Under the pieces are notes generated by a model, which searched no databases, was not told where the DNA came from, and saw nothing but the letters and a program-made list of their open reading frames with translations. Of a stretch of DNA of 64,000 nt, positions 15,443 to 23,957 are shown one piece after another; the stretch's first letter is position 1; each line of letters starts with the position of its first letter. Made by a program: the position numbers and the translations under genes. This DNA is from Streptomyces sp. AC558_RSS880. Lineage in GTDB: Bacteria > Actinomycetota > Actinomycetes > Streptomycetales > Streptomycetaceae. The stretch spans positions 62,001 through 126,000 of the forward strand of contig NZ_JAGMUJ010000161.1 of NCBI RefSeq assembly GCF_019049255.1, read 5' to 3'.

Positions 15443-16342
15443 GTGACCACCACGACCACGAACGTCACCGACCTCTACCCCACCCGCGGCGCCACCGAGG
15501 TGGCGACGCCCCGGCAGGACCCGGTCGTCTGGGGCTCCCCGGACACGCCCGGTCCCGTCTCGGCCGGTGACCTGCAGGCCCTGGAGCGCGACGGCTTCCT
15601 CGCCGTCGACCAGCTCATCGGACCGGACGAGGTCGGCGTCTACCAGCGGGAGCTGGAGAGGCTCATCACCGACCCGGCGATTCGCGAGGACGAGCGCTCG
15701 ATCGTGGAGCCGCGGTCCAAGGAGATCCGGTCCGTCTTCGAAGTGCACAGGATCAGCGAGGTCTTCGCGAACCTGGTGCGCGACGAGCGGGTGGTCGGGC
15801 GGGCCCGGCAGATCCTCGGCTCGGACGTCTACGTCCACCAGTCGCGGATCAACGTCAAGCCGGGCTTCGGGGCCAGCGGCTTCTACTGGCACTCCGACTT
15901 CGAGACCTGGCACGCCGAGGACGGCCTGCCGAACATGCGCACCATCTCGGTCTCGATCGCGCTCACCGAGAACCACGACACCAACGGCGGTCTCATGATC
16001 ATGCCGGGGTCGCACAAGACGTTCCTCGGGTGCGCGGGGGCCACGCCGAAGGACAACTACAAGAAGTCCCTGCAGATGCAGGACGCGGGGACGCCGTCCG
16101 ACGAGGCGCTGACGAGGATGGCGTCGGAGTACGGCATCAAGCTGTTCACCGGCAAGGCCGGCTCGGCGACCTGGTTCGACTGCAACTGCATGCACGGCTC
16201 GGGTGACAACATCACGCCGTTCCCGCGCAGCAACGTGTTCATCGTCTTCAACAGCGTGGAGAACACGGCGGTCGAGCCGTTCGCGGCACCGATCCGGCGG
16301 CCGGAGTTCATCGGGGCGCGGGACTTCACTCCCGTCCGGTGA
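15443..16342 (+). CDS. ectD: Ectoine 5-hydroxylase
   Basis: Fe(II)/2-oxoglutarate dioxygenase (299 aa) that converts ectoine to 5-hydroxyectoine. The iron triad is visible as H150 and D152 (YWHSDFETWH) and H251 (MHGSGDN); the family signature region around QSRINVKPGFG and FYWHSDF is intact. GTG start at 15443 after GAGGAGG. The protein ends IGARDFTPVR. A second copy of this ending lies 79 bp downstream, with different synonymous codons, which suggests recombination at the gene's 3' end (see findings). The coding region itself appears complete. Confidence 0.96.
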   Translation: MTTTTTNVTDLYPTRGATEVATPRQDPVVWGSPDTPGPVSAGDLQALERDGFLAVDQLIGPDEVGVYQRELERLITDPAIREDERSIVEPRSKEIRSVFEVHRISEVFANLVRDERVVGRARQILGSDVYVHQSRINVKPGFGASGFYWHSDFETWHAEDGLPNMRTISVSIALTENHDTNGGLMIMPGSHKTFLGCAGATPKDNYKKSLQMQDAGTPSDEALTRMASEYGIKLFTGKAGSATWFDCNCMHGSGDNITPFPRSNVFIVFNSVENTAVEPFAAPIRRPEFIGARDFTPVR

Positions 16343-16361
16343 GCCCGACCCGGCCGGGGGT

Positions 16362-16378
16362 CCGGGGGTTGCCCCCGG
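16362..16378. repeat. GC-rich hairpin between the two ectD tails
   Basis: Perfect 7-bp stem CCGGGGG, loop TTG, CCCCCGG. It resembles the hairpin core of Streptomyces intergenic repeats. It lies between the ectD stop and the second, residual ectD tail. Confidence 0.55.
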
Positions 16379-16387
16379 GCGTCACAG

Positions 16388-16421
16388 CATCGGGGCGCGG
16401 GACTTCACGCCGGTGAAGTAG
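16388..16421 (+). pseudogene. Residual 3' end of a second ectD copy
   Basis: The first 21 bases (16388-16408) are identical to 16309-16329 in ectD. The frame then reads IGARDFTPVK followed by TAG. After the identical stretch the codons differ mainly at third positions (ACG CCG GTG AAG here against ACT CCC GTC CGG in ectD), and the last residue is Lys instead of Arg. That pattern suggests the tail of a diverged homologous gene, not a simple copy error. It has no start and is not translated as a protein by itself. Confidence 0.6.
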
Positions 16422-16437
16422 CCGCGTGACACAGACC

Positions 16438-16481
16438 GCGGGCCGGGCCTCCTCGTGTGGGACAAGGAGGCACCGGCCCGC
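16438..16481. terminator. Strong bidirectional terminator after ectABCD
   Basis: A 16-bp stem with one bulged A: GCGGGCCGG-GCCTCCT (16438-16453) pairs with AGGAGGC-A-CCGGCCCGC (16465-16481). It lies between the ectoine operon and a convergent gene, so it can serve both. Confidence 0.75.
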
Positions 16482-16509
16482 TGCCGTGTGCCCGTGTGTC
16501 CGCCCGTGG

Positions 16510-17562
16510 TCAGCCGGACAGCGCGTCCAGCAGCCGGTCCACGTCGGCGGCCGTGTTGTAGAGGTGGAAGGACGCCCGCAGATTGCCCGCGCGGTTCGAC
16601 ACCTGCACGCCCGCCTCGGCCAGCTCCGGCTGCAGACGGCCCAGTCCGGGCACGGACACGATCGGCGAGCCGGGTGCGGGCACGGGCGTGTGGCCCAGGG
16701 TGGCGAGCCCGGCGCGGAACCGGTCGGCGAGGGCCAGGTCGTGGGCGCGGATGACGTCCACGCCGATCTCCTCCACGAGTCCGAGGGAGGCCCGCAGTCC
16801 CGCGTAGTCCAGCAGGGCGGGGCTGGAGTCGAACCGCCGGGCGGAGTGGGCGAGTTCGGTGACGGGGCCGTAGCAGCTGTCCCACGGGCTCTCCCCCGCG
16901 ACCCAGCCCGCCTGCACCGGCGTCAGATCACCGAAGTCCTCCGGTACGACGAGGAAGGCCGCGCCGTGCGGGCCGAGCAGCCACTTGAAGGTGATGGAGA
17001 CGCTGTAGTCGTACGTGTCGGCCGCCACCGGAAGCCAGCCGGCCGCCTGGGAGAAGTCGACGTAGGTGCGCGCCCCGTGGTTCCGGGCCGCCTCGCTCAG
17101 CGCGGGCAGGTCGGCGATCCGGCCGTCGGCGGACTGCACGGCGCTGACGGCGACCAGCGCGGTGCCGGGCCGGACGGAGTCGGCGAGCCGCTCCAGCGGC
17201 ACGGCCCGCACCTTGAGGTCGCCGCGCGTGTGGAAGGGGTTCAGTACGGAGGTGAAGTCACCCTCCGCGGTGAGGACTTCGGCGCCCGGCGGCAGCGAGG
17301 CCGCGACCAGTGAGGAGTGCAGGGCGACCGTGGCCCCGGCCGCCACCCGCTCGGCCGGGACGCCGGCCAGCCGGGCGTACGCGGCCCGGCACGCCTCGAC
17401 GTCGGCGAACAGCGGATCCAGCGCACGGCCCTCCGCGCGCAGCCGCGCGGCGTCCTGGAGCGCGGCCACGGTACGGGCGGGCAGGAGGGCGCTGCTCGCG
17501 GTGTTCAGGTAGGTGTTCTTCGGGGTGAACTCGGCACGGACGAGGTTCTCGAAGGTCTCCAT
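16510..17562 (-). CDS. Class V PLP-dependent aminotransferase (cysteine desulfurase-like fold)
   Basis: PLP enzyme (350 aa) of the aminotransferase class V/CsdA group. Schiff-base lysine K193 in TFKWLLGPHG, cofactor Asp169 in YVDFSQAAG. There is no obvious catalytic Cys loop as in true cysteine desulfurases, so an aminotransferase, epimerase or lyase role is more likely. The ATG at 17562 (METFENLV) is chosen because similarity to the family starts there; a start at 17598 would add 12 residues. Convergent with the ectoine operon. Substrate unknown. Confidence 0.8.
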   Translation of the reverse strand: METFENLVRAEFTPKNTYLNTASSALLPARTVAALQDAARLRAEGRALDPLFADVEACRAAYARLAGVPAERVAAGATVALHSSLVAASLPPGAEVLTAEGDFTSVLNPFHTRGDLKVRAVPLERLADSVRPGTALVAVSAVQSADGRIADLPALSEAARNHGARTYVDFSQAAGWLPVAADTYDYSVSITFKWLLGPHGAAFLVVPEDFGDLTPVQAGWVAGESPWDSCYGPVTELAHSARRFDSSPALLDYAGLRASLGLVEEIGVDVIRAHDLALADRFRAGLATLGHTPVPAPGSPIVSVPGLGRLQPELAEAGVQVSNRAGNLRASFHLYNTAADVDRLLDALSG

Positions 17563-17658
17563 GGAACCACTCTGCGGCCCCGGGACCTCCCCGTCCATTG
17601 CCGAGTTCCGCGCGATATCGCAAAGGAAGGCTTATGCGTACGCGCTGACCTGCGCCTC

Positions 17659-18369
17659 CTAGTTCTGGGGCACCGCGCATCCGTCCGGGCCACACGCCTC
17701 CGCGTCGCCGTCGATCAGCCGCAGCGGCGAGCGCTCGCCCCAGGCCTGCGTCAGCGCCTGGGTGAACACCTCGGCCGGCTGGGCGCCGGAGACACCGTAC
17801 GTGCGGTCCAGCACGAAGAACGGCACACCGTTCGCACCGAGCTGCGCGGCCTCGCGCTCGTCGGCGCGCACCTCGTCGGCGTACGCCTCCGGGTCGGCGA
17901 GCACCTTGCGCACCGCGTCGGCGTCGAGGCCGGCCGCTCCGGCGAGCTCGACGAGCCGTTCGTCGTCGTTGAAGACGGACCGCTCCTCGGCGAAGTTCGC
18001 CCGGTACAGCAGGTCGAGCAGCTCGACCTGGCGGCCCTGCTCGCGGGCGAAGTGCAGCAGGCGGTGCATGTCGAAGGTGCTGCCGTGGTCGCGGCCCCGG
18101 GTGCGGTAGGGCAGGCCCTCGGCGGCGGCCTGGGTGCCCAGGTTGTCCTCGCCGGCCTCGGCCTGCGCCTCGCTCATGCCGTACTTCCTGGTGAGCATCG
18201 AGATCACCGGCTGGATGTCGTCCTTGGCGCGGCCCGGGTCCAGCTCGAAGGAACGGTGCACGACCTCGACCTGCTCACGGTGCGGGAAGGCGGCCAGCGC
18301 CTTCTCGAAGCGGGCCTTTCCGACATAGCACCAGGGGCAGGCGATATCGGACCAGATTTCGACGCGCAT
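17659..18369 (-). CDS. DsbA-family oxidoreductase, FrnE-like
   Basis: Cytoplasmic thioredoxin-fold protein (236 aa) with the redox motif CPWC at residues 11-14, an inserted helical domain and the cis-Pro loop GVPFFVLD. It matches FrnE-type disulfide isomerases, known in Deinococcus and in frenolicin biosynthesis and linked to oxidative or metal stress. A second Cys pair (ACGPDGC) near the C-terminus resembles the extra pair in FrnE. The ATG at 18369 begins at MRVEIWSD; one 12 bp upstream is an alternative. No signal peptide. No operon partner is evident. Confidence 0.85.
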   Translation of the reverse strand: MRVEIWSDIACPWCYVGKARFEKALAAFPHREQVEVVHRSFELDPGRAKDDIQPVISMLTRKYGMSEAQAEAGEDNLGTQAAAEGLPYRTRGRDHGSTFDMHRLLHFAREQGRQVELLDLLYRANFAEERSVFNDDERLVELAGAAGLDADAVRKVLADPEAYADEVRADEREAAQLGANGVPFFVLDRTYGVSGAQPAEVFTQALTQAWGERSPLRLIDGDAEACGPDGCAVPQN

Positions 18370-18456
18370 CGTGATCGGCACTCCAGCTCGTACGGGTACG
18401 GAGACTCCCTCCGGCGACTACGTGAACATTCAACGAGCCGCCTTCATTCCCTTCCC

Positions 18457-19065
18457 TCAGCTGCCGTCCCGCAGATCACGCGGCCAGTGGGGCCGGTACT
18501 CGATGTGGTCGTACGTCACCACACAGCCCTCTCCCATCGGCGACTGGGTCATGAAGCCGACCAGCGCGGCCCCGGTCTCCTTCTCGTCACCGAGGGTGAA
18601 GAGACGGACGAAGGTCCAGCGCTCGCCGTCCCGGGAGGTGTGGAAGGCGAAGGCACGCCCGGTGCGGCTCACCCGGAGCCAGACGGAACTGCCGTCGACG
18701 GTGAAGGAGTTGACGTCGTCGGAGTGACCCCGGGTGACCACCGTGCAGACGGTGGGCACGGCCGGCGAGTACTCCAGACAGAGCTTGGCCCACGCCCGCT
18801 CACCCACGTGGACGTAGAGGACGCCGGCGTCGAAGGAGGCGGCGAAGCCGACCGTGACGCGGGCGATCAGCTGGAAGTCGCCCTCGGGCGCGCCCAGCAG
18901 GCGCGGCGCGTCGGAGGCGGGGTCCAGGGCCTCGTCGGTGGGCGGCACGAAACGGTCCTGCCGGGGTCCGGCCCATCCGGTGAGGACGCCGTCCTCGTGG
19001 GACCAGTGGCCGTCGGGGCCGTAGGTGCGCAGGGGGAAGGGCAGTTCGGGGATGTCCAGGTCCAT
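18457..19065 (-). CDS. DUF1349-family protein (concanavalin-like fold)
   Basis: Cytoplasmic protein of 202 aa belonging to the DUF1349 group, a beta-sandwich related to lectin/glucanase folds. The segments FDAGVLYVHVGERAWAKLCLE and GYDHIEYR-like ending (VTYDHIEYRPHW) are characteristic. Yeast and bacterial members are of uncertain function, some linked to regulation. No signal peptide and no catalytic residues that I can name. ATG at 19065. The LURP-one-like gene lies 53 bp upstream in the same direction, so the two may be co-transcribed. Confidence 0.75.
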   Translation of the reverse strand: MDLDIPELPFPLRTYGPDGHWSHEDGVLTGWAGPRQDRFVPPTDEALDPASDAPRLLGAPEGDFQLIARVTVGFAASFDAGVLYVHVGERAWAKLCLEYSPAVPTVCTVVTRGHSDDVNSFTVDGSSVWLRVSRTGRAFAFHTSRDGERWTFVRLFTLGDEKETGAALVGFMTQSPMGEGCVVTYDHIEYRPHWPRDLRDGS

Positions 19066-19118
19066 GGCGGAAGTCTTCCAGGCCGGGCCCGGCGCCGGAG
19101 GCCCGGGGGTGGTCCCGG

Positions 19119-19715
19119 TCAGCGGTCCTGGAACGCGTCCAGGGCCACGGCCTGGGCGATGGCGAGGCGCGGGTCCAGATCGGGCGCGATCATGTCCACC
19201 ACATAGCGGTCGCGCAGCCCGAACTTCCTGTCGACCGTCATCACCGGCTTGCCGTCCGTCTCGAAGTCGAAGTGGTACGGCCACAGGAACGGCACCTGGT
19301 CCAGCGGCAGGAAGCCCCAGACGCGGCGGAACACGGCCACGAACCGGTTGCGCTCCCGTCCGACGGCCGCGGGCGAACCCGGCTGGTCCAGAACCCACGT
19401 CGAGCGCAGCAGGGAGGCGAGGGTCTTCTCCTCGAACGCGCCGATGGGGTTGCCTTCCGCGTCCCGCACGTCGTAGCCGTCGTCGACGTCGGAGAGGCTG
19501 CGCTCCTTGACGGTGAAGGAGACCCGCGTCCTGGACTCGTCGGCGTAGAAGGTCACCTCGTCCTTGAGCGAGAACCGCTTCAGCTCGGCGAAGGCGAGGA
19601 CCCCGCCGTCGGAGCCGTCCGGCAGCAACTCGCTCACGGTGTACCGGTAGGTCGCGAGGGCGACCTTCTGCCGCACGGTGAAACGTCCGCCGGTCCACTG
19701 CTTCGCACTGTCCAC
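19119..19715 (-). CDS. LURP-one-related / scramblase-fold protein
   Basis: Protein of 198 aa with the Tubby/LURP-one beta-barrel signature: FTVRQKVALATYRYTV at the start, DGYDVRDAEGNPIGAFEEK in the middle and PYHFDFETDGKPVMTVDRKF-like repeats of the barrel near the end. GTG at 19715 is chosen because GGAGCGG lies 5-10 bp upstream; an ATG at 19775 would add 20 unstructured residues. Bacterial members are of unknown function; eukaryotic relatives bind phosphoinositides or scramble lipids. Probably co-transcribed with the DUF1349 gene. Confidence 0.72.
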   Translation of the reverse strand: MDSAKQWTGGRFTVRQKVALATYRYTVSELLPDGSDGGVLAFAELKRFSLKDEVTFYADESRTRVSFTVKERSLSDVDDGYDVRDAEGNPIGAFEEKTLASLLRSTWVLDQPGSPAAVGRERNRFVAVFRRVWGFLPLDQVPFLWPYHFDFETDGKPVMTVDRKFGLRDRYVVDMIAPDLDPRLAIAQAVALDAFQDR

Positions 19716-19934
19716 TGTTCCGCTCCCCGAGTCGTCGGTCCCGCGCCGTCGCCCGTGTGCGTCCGGCGGAGCCATCGTCGCCGTGTGCCCCGCCCCGGAG
19801 CAGTCTCCGTAAGTCGTCACCGGCAACGACCAAAGAGGACAGGCCCCTTGGCGACCGGGAGTCCACTTTCGTCGTCCGAGGCCGCGCCGAAGGGGGGACG
19901 CGGGCGTCCGGGGGCGGCCCTCTATCGTCTGCGC

Positions 19935-21653
19935 GTGGACGTAGCAGAAACACCCCGCACCGGCCTGCCGCTCCGTTCCCGGCTCGCCGCCGCCTCCCCC
20001 TGGCCCCGCAAGCGGATCGCCGGGGAGGCCGTACTCGCCGTGACGCTCTCCGGGATCGCGGGCCTCCTCTACACGACGGAGACCGGATCCGTGGCGCGGG
20101 GCGGTGCCCTGGCCCTGCTCGTCGCCGTACTGTCCCTGGCCCGCCGCGCCCTGCCGGCGACGGTGCTGATGGTCTCGTCGGCCCTGGCCGGGGCGGTCGT
20201 CGGTACGTTCGCGCTGCTGATCTGCGCCAGCTGGTCGGCGGGCAGCCGCATCAAGCGCCCGGCGCGCGCGCTGGCCGCGTACGCGGCCGGGCTCGCGCTC
20301 CACCTCGTCCTCGCCGTCACCACCGCGGGCGACGACGGGCTCGGGATGTCGCTGCTGATGACGGCCGTGCTGGGCGGGAGCCCGTTCCTGGTGCTGGCGG
20401 TCGTGCCGGGGCTCGCCTCCCGGTACCGCGCCCAGCGCCACGCCCTGCTCGACGCCCTACAACGGCACAACGCCCAACTGGTGCGCGAACAGGCGATGGT
20501 GGCGCGACAGGCCCGGCTGCTGGAACGGCAGCGCATCGCCCAGGACATGCACGACAGCCTCGGCCACCAGCTCGCCCTGATCGCCGTGCACACCGGGGCG
20601 CTGGAGGTGGACCCGGAGCTGAACGGCCGCCAGCGGGAAGGGGTGGGCATCCTCCGGGAGGCCTCCAGGTCGGCGATGCGAGAGCTGCGCGAGGCGGTGG
20701 GCATCCTGCGGGACGGCGTGGAGGCGTCCGCGCCCGGCCCGGAGGAGACCGGGCCTTCGACGGACCGCGCGGCGGCCTCCGTCGACAAGCTGGTCGCGTC
20801 GTCGCGGGCCGCGGGCGCGACGGTGGAACTGCACCGGTCCGGCACCGAACGGGCCCTCGCGCCCGCCGCCGACCACGCGGTGTACCGCATCGCCCAGGAG
20901 GGCCTGACCAACGCGCACAAGCACGCGCCGGGCGCCCCGATCACCGTGGCGCTGCGCTATGAACCGGACAGCCTGGTGGTCGAGGTGGCCAACGGGCCGG
21001 TGCCGGCCGGGGCGCCGGCCGGGCCGCCCGCGATCAGCGGCGGCCAGGGGCTGACGGGTCTGCGGGAGCGGGCCCGGCTGGTCGGCGGCATGGTGCACAC
21101 CGGCCCCACCCCCGACGGGGGTTTCCGGCTCGCCGGTGTGCTGCCGTACGGCGACGGCGAGCGGCGGTCCCGTCCGGACGGCGCGACTTCGGTCGCTGCG
21201 GACGACGACTTCCGGGGGCAGATCGACGAGGGCTCCGCGGGCGACGGTGGTGACGTCATCGAACGCACCGATCCGCAGAAGGAGTTCACCACCATCATGA
21301 GCAGCAAGAAGAACGCCGCCCTGGGATGCGCCCTCACCGCCGTGGTCCTCGTCGTGGGCGCCGGCGTCCTCCTGGTGTGGGGGGTGTCGAAACTGATGGA
21401 CGAGGTGGAGAAGGGCATCATCCCGGCGAGCGTGTACGAGTCGGCCCGGGTCGGCGACGACGAGGCGGACCTCCGGGAGAAGTTCCCGGAAGGCGACTCG
21501 CTGCTCACCGACGGCGTGGAGAAGGACGGCCCGCCGCTGCCCGAGGACGCCGTCTGCGAGCACTTCGTGGACGACGAGAAGGACATCGTCTACCGGTTCT
21601 GCTTCCGCGACGGGAAGCTGTCCTCGAAGGAGTCCTACACGTACGAGGCATGA
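19935..21653 (+). CDS. NarL-type sensor histidine kinase with an extra C-terminal membrane domain
   Basis: Two-component sensor (572 aa). N-terminal half has four to five membrane helices and no large outside domain; the dimerisation box has RIAQDMHDSLGHQ (phospho-acceptor H206), followed by a HATPase_c domain (AVYRIAQEGLTNAHKHA; GGQGLTGLRERARLVGG). The kinase proper ends near residue 415. The frame continues without stop through a linker and a further segment (455-572) with one membrane helix and an acidic, Cys-containing outer domain. An AGAAGGAG sequence (21277-21284) stands 12 bp before ATG 21297 (Met455), so that part might also be made separately. Start GTG 19935 is a best guess; no clear ribosome site. 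Partner regulator 90 bp downstream. Confidence 0.82.
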   Translation: MDVAETPRTGLPLRSRLAAASPWPRKRIAGEAVLAVTLSGIAGLLYTTETGSVARGGALALLVAVLSLARRALPATVLMVSSALAGAVVGTFALLICASWSAGSRIKRPARALAAYAAGLALHLVLAVTTAGDDGLGMSLLMTAVLGGSPFLVLAVVPGLASRYRAQRHALLDALQRHNAQLVREQAMVARQARLLERQRIAQDMHDSLGHQLALIAVHTGALEVDPELNGRQREGVGILREASRSAMRELREAVGILRDGVEASAPGPEETGPSTDRAAASVDKLVASSRAAGATVELHRSGTERALAPAADHAVYRIAQEGLTNAHKHAPGAPITVALRYEPDSLVVEVANGPVPAGAPAGPPAISGGQGLTGLRERARLVGGMVHTGPTPDGGFRLAGVLPYGDGERRSRPDGATSVAADDDFRGQIDEGSAGDGGDVIERTDPQKEFTTIMSSKKNAALGCALTAVVLVVGAGVLLVWGVSKLMDEVEKGIIPASVYESARVGDDEADLREKFPEGDSLLTDGVEKDGPPLPEDAVCEHFVDDEKDIVYRFCFRDGKLSSKESYTYEA

Positions 21654-21743
21654 CGCGGCCCGTGGCCGCACCCGCGACCGGATCGGGCATGATGGGCGGG
21701 CTCCACCATCCGCCTGTCACACCGACACCGCGCAGGAGGCCGC

Positions 21744-22406
21744 GTGATACGGGTCCTCGTCGCCGACGACGAGCCGCTCATCAGGGCCGGCATCAGGATG
21801 ATCCTCACCTCGGCCGACGACATCGACGTCGTCGCCGAGGCCCGGGACGGCCGGGAGGCGGTGGAGGCCGCCCGCAGCACCGCGGTCGACGTGGCCCTGC
21901 TGGACATCCAGATGCCCGTGATGGACGGGCTCACCGCGCTGGCCGAGCTGGGCCGCGCCGCGCCGGGGGTACGCGTGCTGATCCTGACCACGTTCGGGGA
22001 ACGCGACAACGTCCTGCGGGCGCTCGGCCACGGCAGCGCGGGCTTCCTGCTGAAGGACTCCGCGCCGCAGGAGCTGATCCACGCGGTCCGCGCGGCGGCG
22101 GCCGGCAACGCCTATCTGTCCCCGGCCGCCACCCGGCACGTGGTGGACTCCCTCGCCTCCCCCGCCGCCACCGTGCGCGGCGAGGAGGCGCGGCGCCGCC
22201 TGGCCGGGCTGACGGCACGCGAACGCGAGGTGCTGGCCCTGCTCGGTGAGGGCCTGTCCAACGCGGACGCCGGCGCCCGCCTGCACATGAGCGAGGCCAC
22301 GGTGAAGACGTACGTCAGCCGCATCCTGACCAAGCTCGACTGCGACAACAGGGTGCAGGCGGCGCTCCTGGCCCGCGACGCGGGCCTGGAGCCGAGCGCG
22401 GGGTGA
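21744..22406 (+). CDS. NarL/LuxR-family response regulator
   Basis: DNA-binding regulator (220 aa) partnered with the upstream kinase. Receiver domain with acidic pair D8/D9, phospho-acceptor D54 (LLDIQMP) and conserved Lys in FLLKDSA; C-terminal LuxR helix-turn-helix (LTAREREVLALLGEGLSN, then VKTYVSRILTKL). GTG start with AGGAGG 6 bp upstream. Targets unknown; the gene for the aldehyde dehydrogenase lies convergent 3 bp downstream. Confidence 0.93.
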   Translation: MIRVLVADDEPLIRAGIRMILTSADDIDVVAEARDGREAVEAARSTAVDVALLDIQMPVMDGLTALAELGRAAPGVRVLILTTFGERDNVLRALGHGSAGFLLKDSAPQELIHAVRAAAAGNAYLSPAATRHVVDSLASPAATVRGEEARRRLAGLTAREREVLALLGEGLSNADAGARLHMSEATVKTYVSRILTKLDCDNRVQAALLARDAGLEPSAG

Positions 22407-22409
22407 ACC

Positions 22410-23954
22410 TCAGCGCTCCAGCCTGCCGTTGAACCTCCGGGGCAGCCCCAGCGGGTTGTCGTCCCTGAGTTCCGCGGGCAGCAGGGCCTCGGGCGTCCCC
22501 TGGTAGACGACCGGCCGCAGCCACCGCTCGATGGCCGTGCCGCCCACCGACGTGGAGGTGGAGGTCGTCGCCGGGTACGGGCCGCCGTGGTGCTGGGCCG
22601 GGGCGACCGCGACGCCCGTCGGCCAGCCGTTGACCAGGACCCGCCCGGCCAGCGGCGTCAGCTCCTGCACCAGCTCCGCCCCGCGGCCCTCCCCCGCCGC
22701 CTCCCCGGCGGACAGCTGCACGGTCGCCGTGAGGTTGCCCGGCAGCCGCGACAGCACGCCCCGCACCTCGGCGTCGTCCTCGTAGCGGGCCACGACGGTG
22801 ACCGGCCCGAAGCACTCCTCGAGCAGCAGGTCGTGCTCGCCCTCCTGGGCCAGCCGGCTCGCCGGGACGGTGAGGAAGCCCGCGCTGACCGTGTGCTCGC
22901 CGCCCGCGCCCGGGGTCACCGGGGACTCCACGTCGGGCAGCTGGGCGCGCTCGGCGACCCCGGCGACGAAGTTGTCGCGCATGCGGTGGTCGAGCAGGAC
23001 GCCGGCGTCGGTGTCGCTGACGGCCTCCGTCAGCGACTTGACCAGCGCGTCACCGGCCGCGCCGGCCGGTGCGAGGACCAGGCCCGGCTTCACGCAGAAC
23101 TGGCCGACGCCCAGCGTCATCGAACCGGCGAGCCCGGCGCCGATCGCCTCGCCGCGCTCGGCGGCGGCGGCCTCGGTGACGACGACCGGGTTCAGGGAGC
23201 CCAGCTCACCGTGGAACGGGATCGGGACGGGCCGGGCGGCGGCCGCGTCGAAGAGGGCGCGGCCCCCGCGGATCGATCCGGTGAAACCGGCCGCCGAGAC
23301 CAGCGGGTGCTTGATGAGCTCGATGCCGGCCTCGAAGCCGTGCACCAGGCCGAGCACGCCCTCGGGAATGTCGTGCCGGGCGGCGGCCCGGCGCAGCACC
23401 TTGGCGACCAGCTCGGACAGTCCGGGGTGGTCCGGGTGGGCCTTGACGACGACCGGGCAGCCGGCCGCGAGGGCGCTCGCGGTGTCGCCGCCCGCCACGG
23501 AGAAGGCGAAGGGGAAGTTGGACGCCGAGTAGACGGCGACGACGCCCAGCGGGATCTTGTAGCGGCGCAGGTCCGGGACGGGCGGGGTCGCGGTGTCGTC
23601 GGGGTGGTTGATGACGACGTCGAGGAAGGCGCCCTCCTCGACGATGCCGGCGAAGGCCCGCAGCTGGTAGCAGGTGCGGGCGAGCTCTCCGGTGAGCCGG
23701 ACCGGGCCGAGCGCGGTCTCCGCGTCGGCGGCCTCGACGAGCTGCTCCTTGGCCGCTTCGAGCTCGTCGGCGGCCGTGCGCAGGAAGGCCGCGCGGACGG
23801 TGCGGTCCGTCAGCGCGCCGCGCGCTTCGTGCGCGGCGCGGACGGCGGCGTCGACCTCCTGGCCCGTGGCCTCCACCGCAACCTGTTCACGCTGCTTCCC
23901 GGTTCGGGGGTCGACACTCCAGACTGGTGCTGCTGCCACCGCGGGTCCCTCCAC
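22410..23954 (-). CDS. NAD(P)-dependent aldehyde dehydrogenase, 2,5-dioxovalerate (2-ketoglutarate semialdehyde) type
   Basis: Aldehyde dehydrogenase (514 aa). Catalytic Cys287 (GQFCVKPG), Glu250 (FHGELGSLNP) and Asn146 (SASNFPFA) are present. The motif SNFPFAFSVAGGDTASALAAGCPVVVK-type core and the GQFC box are those of 2,5-dioxopentanoate dehydrogenases, which oxidise the semialdehyde made at the end of non-phosphorylative pentose, uronate and hydroxyproline pathways to 2-oxoglutarate. GTG at 23954 is chosen from the family N-terminus (VWSVDPRTGK). Divergent from an IclR regulator across a palindrome-rich gap. It could serve the uronate/aldonate genes 20-35 kb away. Confidence 0.86.
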   Translation of the reverse strand: MEGPAVAAAPVWSVDPRTGKQREQVAVEATGQEVDAAVRAAHEARGALTDRTVRAAFLRTAADELEAAKEQLVEAADAETALGPVRLTGELARTCYQLRAFAGIVEEGAFLDVVINHPDDTATPPVPDLRRYKIPLGVVAVYSASNFPFAFSVAGGDTASALAAGCPVVVKAHPDHPGLSELVAKVLRRAAARHDIPEGVLGLVHGFEAGIELIKHPLVSAAGFTGSIRGGRALFDAAAARPVPIPFHGELGSLNPVVVTEAAAAERGEAIGAGLAGSMTLGVGQFCVKPGLVLAPAGAAGDALVKSLTEAVSDTDAGVLLDHRMRDNFVAGVAERAQLPDVESPVTPGAGGEHTVSAGFLTVPASRLAQEGEHDLLLEECFGPVTVVARYEDDAEVRGVLSRLPGNLTATVQLSAGEAAGEGRGAELVQELTPLAGRVLVNGWPTGVAVAPAQHHGGPYPATTSTSTSVGGTAIERWLRPVVYQGTPEALLPAELRDDNPLGLPRRFNGRLER

Positions 23955-23957
23955 TTG

